Origin: Syntrophus sp. (in: bacteria)
GTDB taxonomy: Bacteria > Desulfobacterota > Syntrophia > Syntrophales > UBA5619
NCBI GenBank assembly: GCA_013824905.1
Contig: PNOO01000109.1
Span: forward strand, 1 to 8,033
Direction: 5' to 3'
Length of the DNA: 8,033 bases
The notes under the pieces were generated by a model. That model did not search any database and had not been told where the DNA came from. It saw only the letters and a program-made list of their open reading frames with translations. Position 1 is the first letter of the stretch. The number at the start of each line of letters is the position of its first letter. This document shows positions 6,054 through 8,033 of this stretch, piece after piece. Made by a program: the position numbers and the translations under genes.

Positions 6054-7307
6054 ATGAAACGACCCGGAGCGGATACCCTGCTGCTGACAGGCGGCATCCT
6101 TATGACCGCCTTCCTGCTGTGGTTTGCCGTAAATAGTCAACTAAGCGCTGTGCCTGTGGCTCGGGCCATGTTACAGGGATTGGCCCTCTCTCTGGGGCAG
6201 GCGATAGATTATCTGGCCGCCCGTGATCCATCTTTAAAATCTTTAGCTGATTTTCGCTACCGCGACATCGCCTATTTTGCCCTGATCGACCGTTCGGGCC
6301 GGATCCGCTTTCATCAGAATCCCGAACTGGTAGGCGAATTAGTGGAGGATAACCGTTACCATCCCGCCTTCTCTGCCGCCGAACCTGTCGAGAACCGGGT
6401 CCGGTTGGGCACAGGGGAGGAGGTCTACGAGTGCCATCTGCCCCTGCACCTGCCGGGGGAGGCCGTGGTCCTAAGGCTGGTACTGCACACATGGCAGGCT
6501 GATCAGGTCATCAACCGGGCCCGCACCGGTGCGACTATCCTGCTGACGCTGACAGTGAGCGCCTGGGTTCTAGGTTTTCTTCTGTTTCGCTTGCACAAAC
6601 GGGAAGCCCGGCGGCGAGAGCAGATGGCCCGGCAGGAGCAGATGGCGCGACTGGGTGAGTTGGGGGCGGTCCTGGCCCACGAGGTGCGGACACCCCTGGC
6701 CGGTATCAAAGGATATGCCCAGTTGCTTGTTGAGCGGATAACCGATGAGCGTTCCCGAGGATTTGCCGCATTGATAGTACAGGAAACAGTCCGGCTGGAG
6801 GGTTTGGTTAACGACCTGCTCGACTACGCGCGTCAGGACGACCCCGGCGACGGGTGCGCCCTTCTTGATGAGACCCTGTTTTACGATGCCTGGAACATGA
6901 TCACCAACCGTGCGGATGGTCAGTCTGTAAAACCGGAACTGTCGATTCCGTCCGATGTGCGGGTCGCCTGCCGCCCGGAGAGACTGCTGCAACTGTTGAT
7001 CAATCTGTTCAGCAACGCCTTGCAGGCGATGCCGTTGGAAGGAACAGTCCATGTAAAGGTAACGGAAGAACGTGAGAGAGTCACGCTGAAAGTTCGGGAC
7101 ACTGGCGCCGGCTTTACGGAAGAGGCGATGAAAAGGGCCTTTGACCCCTTTTTCACGACCCGTCCCCGTGGCAGTGGTCTGGGGCTGGCGGTCTGCCGCA
7201 AGATTGCCGAAGGGTGCGGAGGCGGGATCAGCGCCGCCAATGCCGATGGGGGTGGGGCGGTGATGACGGTCCTGCTGCCGACCTGTCGCGAGAGGAGGCG
7301 ATCATGA
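6054..7307 (+). CDS. Membrane-bound sensor histidine kinase with periplasmic sensor domain (NtrB/ZraS-like)
   Basis: An inner-membrane kinase of 417 aa from ATG 6054. A GTG at 6024 would add 10 residues (AAGGA only 4 nt upstream), whereas ATG 6054 has GAGGGAG 11 nt upstream; neither is ideal and the choice is uncertain. Seen (ATG numbering): a transmembrane helix at about 9-28, then a periplasmic region at about 29-155 with a Cache/PAS-like core (FALIDRSGRIRFHQNPELVG). A second helix is at about 158-178, then a charged linker containing EQMAR twice, then HisKA with phospho-acceptor H209 (LAHEVRTPLAGI). The HATPase domain has LINLFSNALQAM, DTGAGF, FDPFFTT and RGSGLGLAV. All catalytic motifs are intact. 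Its TGA overlaps the ATG of the next gene, an NtrC-type regulator, so the two form one operon and a cognate pair. The signal is unknown; ZraS-like envelope stress or small ligands are possible. Confidence 0.93.
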   Translation: MKRPGADTLLLTGGILMTAFLLWFAVNSQLSAVPVARAMLQGLALSLGQAIDYLAARDPSLKSLADFRYRDIAYFALIDRSGRIRFHQNPELVGELVEDNRYHPAFSAAEPVENRVRLGTGEEVYECHLPLHLPGEAVVLRLVLHTWQADQVINRARTGATILLTLTVSAWVLGFLLFRLHKREARRREQMARQEQMARLGELGAVLAHEVRTPLAGIKGYAQLLVERITDERSRGFAALIVQETVRLEGLVNDLLDYARQDDPGDGCALLDETLFYDAWNMITNRADGQSVKPELSIPSDVRVACRPERLLQLLINLFSNALQAMPLEGTVHVKVTEERERVTLKVRDTGAGFTEEAMKRAFDPFFTTRPRGSGLGLAVCRKIAEGCGGGISAANADGGGAVMTVLLPTCRERRRS

Positions 7308-8033
7308 CGAATCAGGCCACGATACTTGTCATCGAGGATGATCCGACCTTTCGGTCGTTTTTGGTTACGATCCTGGAGGATGATGGGTACGGCATCGTCC
7401 AGGAGGAGGATGGTAAGCAAGCCCTGCTGGCCCTGCGGCGCCGTTCGTTTGACCTGGTCCTTTCGGACCTGCGGCTGCCGGGCATGGAGGGACTGAATCT
7501 GTTCCGTTCCGCCAAGGCCGAGGGAATCGCCCCGCCGTTCATCTTGCTGACTGCCTTCGGTACGGTGGAAGAGGCCGTATCGGCGCTCAAGGAGGGTGTA
7601 ACCGATTTTCTCACGAAGCCGCTGAAAGACCCGGATGCCTTGCGGACTCTGGTTCGCCGGACCCTGGAGAACCGGCGCCGTGAGCTGACCTTGACCGTAT
7701 TGAAGGATCGGGAGGCAGCCGGACTGCCGCCGGAAGAGGTGATGTTTGCAGGTGCGGCGATGGCAGAGGCGCGCCGGCTGATCGGGAATGTGGCGGACAC
7801 CCCCGCTTCGGTCCTGATCAGCGGTGAGTCCGGCACCGGCAAGGAGCTGGCGGCCCGGATGATCCATCTTGCAAGCCAACACCGTGACGCCGCCTTCGTC
7901 GCCATAAACTGTGCGGCAATCCCTGAAAATCTGATGGAGAGTGAACTGTTCGGTCATGAGAAGGGGGCCTTTACCGGGGCCACGCAGGCCCGTCCCGGTA
8001 AATTCGAGCTGGCGGCGGGCGGCACCCTGTTTC
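7304..8033 (+). CDS. NtrC-family sigma-54-dependent response regulator, N-terminal 243 residues (cut by window end)
   Basis: Seen: ATG 7304 overlaps the kinase stop (ATGA) with a strong AGGAGG 5 nt upstream. The receiver (about 1-120) has E11/D12, phospho-acceptor D55 (LVLSDLRLPG), T83 and K105 (TKPL). The AAA+ domain begins near 147, with Walker A GESGTGKE (174-181) and an intact GAFTGA loop (221-226). The window ends at GGTLF, just before the Walker B aspartate, so the rest of the ATPase and the DNA-binding domain are missing from view. Known: GAFTGA proteins activate sigma-54 promoters. Inference: the cytoplasmic output of the membrane kinase immediately upstream. It resembles ZraR/AtoC-type regulators and the regulator at 1046-2419 only at family level; there is no sign that it is broken. 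Confidence 0.93.
   Translation, partial: MTNQATILVIEDDPTFRSFLVTILEDDGYGIVQEEDGKQALLALRRRSFDLVLSDLRLPGMEGLNLFRSAKAEGIAPPFILLTAFGTVEEAVSALKEGVTDFLTKPLKDPDALRTLVRRTLENRRRELTLTVLKDREAAGLPPEEVMFAGAAMAEARRLIGNVADTPASVLISGESGTGKELAARMIHLASQHRDAAFVAINCAAIPENLMESELFGHEKGAFTGATQARPGKFELAAGGTLF

Noticed and set aside
6920..7957. 345-codon minus-strand open frame opposite the right-hand kinase and regulator
   Set aside because: It runs across two well-supported genes on the other strand; its length is a by-product of GC-rich codon structure.
1..8033. CRISPR arrays, tRNA or rRNA genes, insertion sequences, attachment sites
   Set aside because: Looked for on both strands; no regularly spaced repeats, cloverleaf, transposase or flanking repeats were found.

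Overview
The window shows a regulatory and redox region of an anaerobic, respiratory bacterium. A Desulfobacterota/Geobacter-like organism is the best guess. The guess rests on a secreted CXXCH haem protein, a NosR/NapH-type membrane iron-sulfur protein and two NtrC-type (sigma-54 activator) two-component systems packed together. It is inferred from gene content alone.

Positions 1-1045: at the left edge, on the minus strand, is the start of an exported c-type cytochrome (Shine-Dalgarno, signal peptide, CVRCH). Its frame meets TGA at 27-29, but plausible coding sequence continues in frame to the edge, so the TGA may be a selenocysteine codon. About 850 bp without an intact gene follows. It holds a decayed NifX/NafY-like fragment (494-628), a GC-rich inverted repeat (811-839) and a terminator-like hairpin (978-998).

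Positions 1046-5711, minus strand, transcribed right to left: a short two-helix membrane protein with several helix histidines (5711-5286), a small unrecognised ORF (5401-5174), a NosR/NapH-like polyferredoxin (5181-3994), a soluble REC-PAS-histidine kinase (3997-2507) and an NtrC-family response regulator (2419-1046). Three of these genes overlap by 4-8 bp, so they are very probably one operon. The reading frame around 5400-5470 looks disturbed.

Positions 5712-6053 are a divergent intergenic region with a possible structured RNA (5792-5866) and a strong sigma-70-like promoter (TTGACA, 17 bp, TATATT) facing right.

Positions 6054-8033, plus strand: a second two-component system, with a membrane-bound histidine kinase having a periplasmic sensor region and, overlapping by ATGA, a second NtrC-family regulator cut by the window end. 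This pair looks more GC-rich than the left operon.

A reasonable reading is that membrane redox proteins and a cytoplasmic PAS kinase feed one sigma-54 activator, while an envelope sensor feeds the other, and that either could control the nearby cytochrome genes. The targets cannot be read from the sequence.
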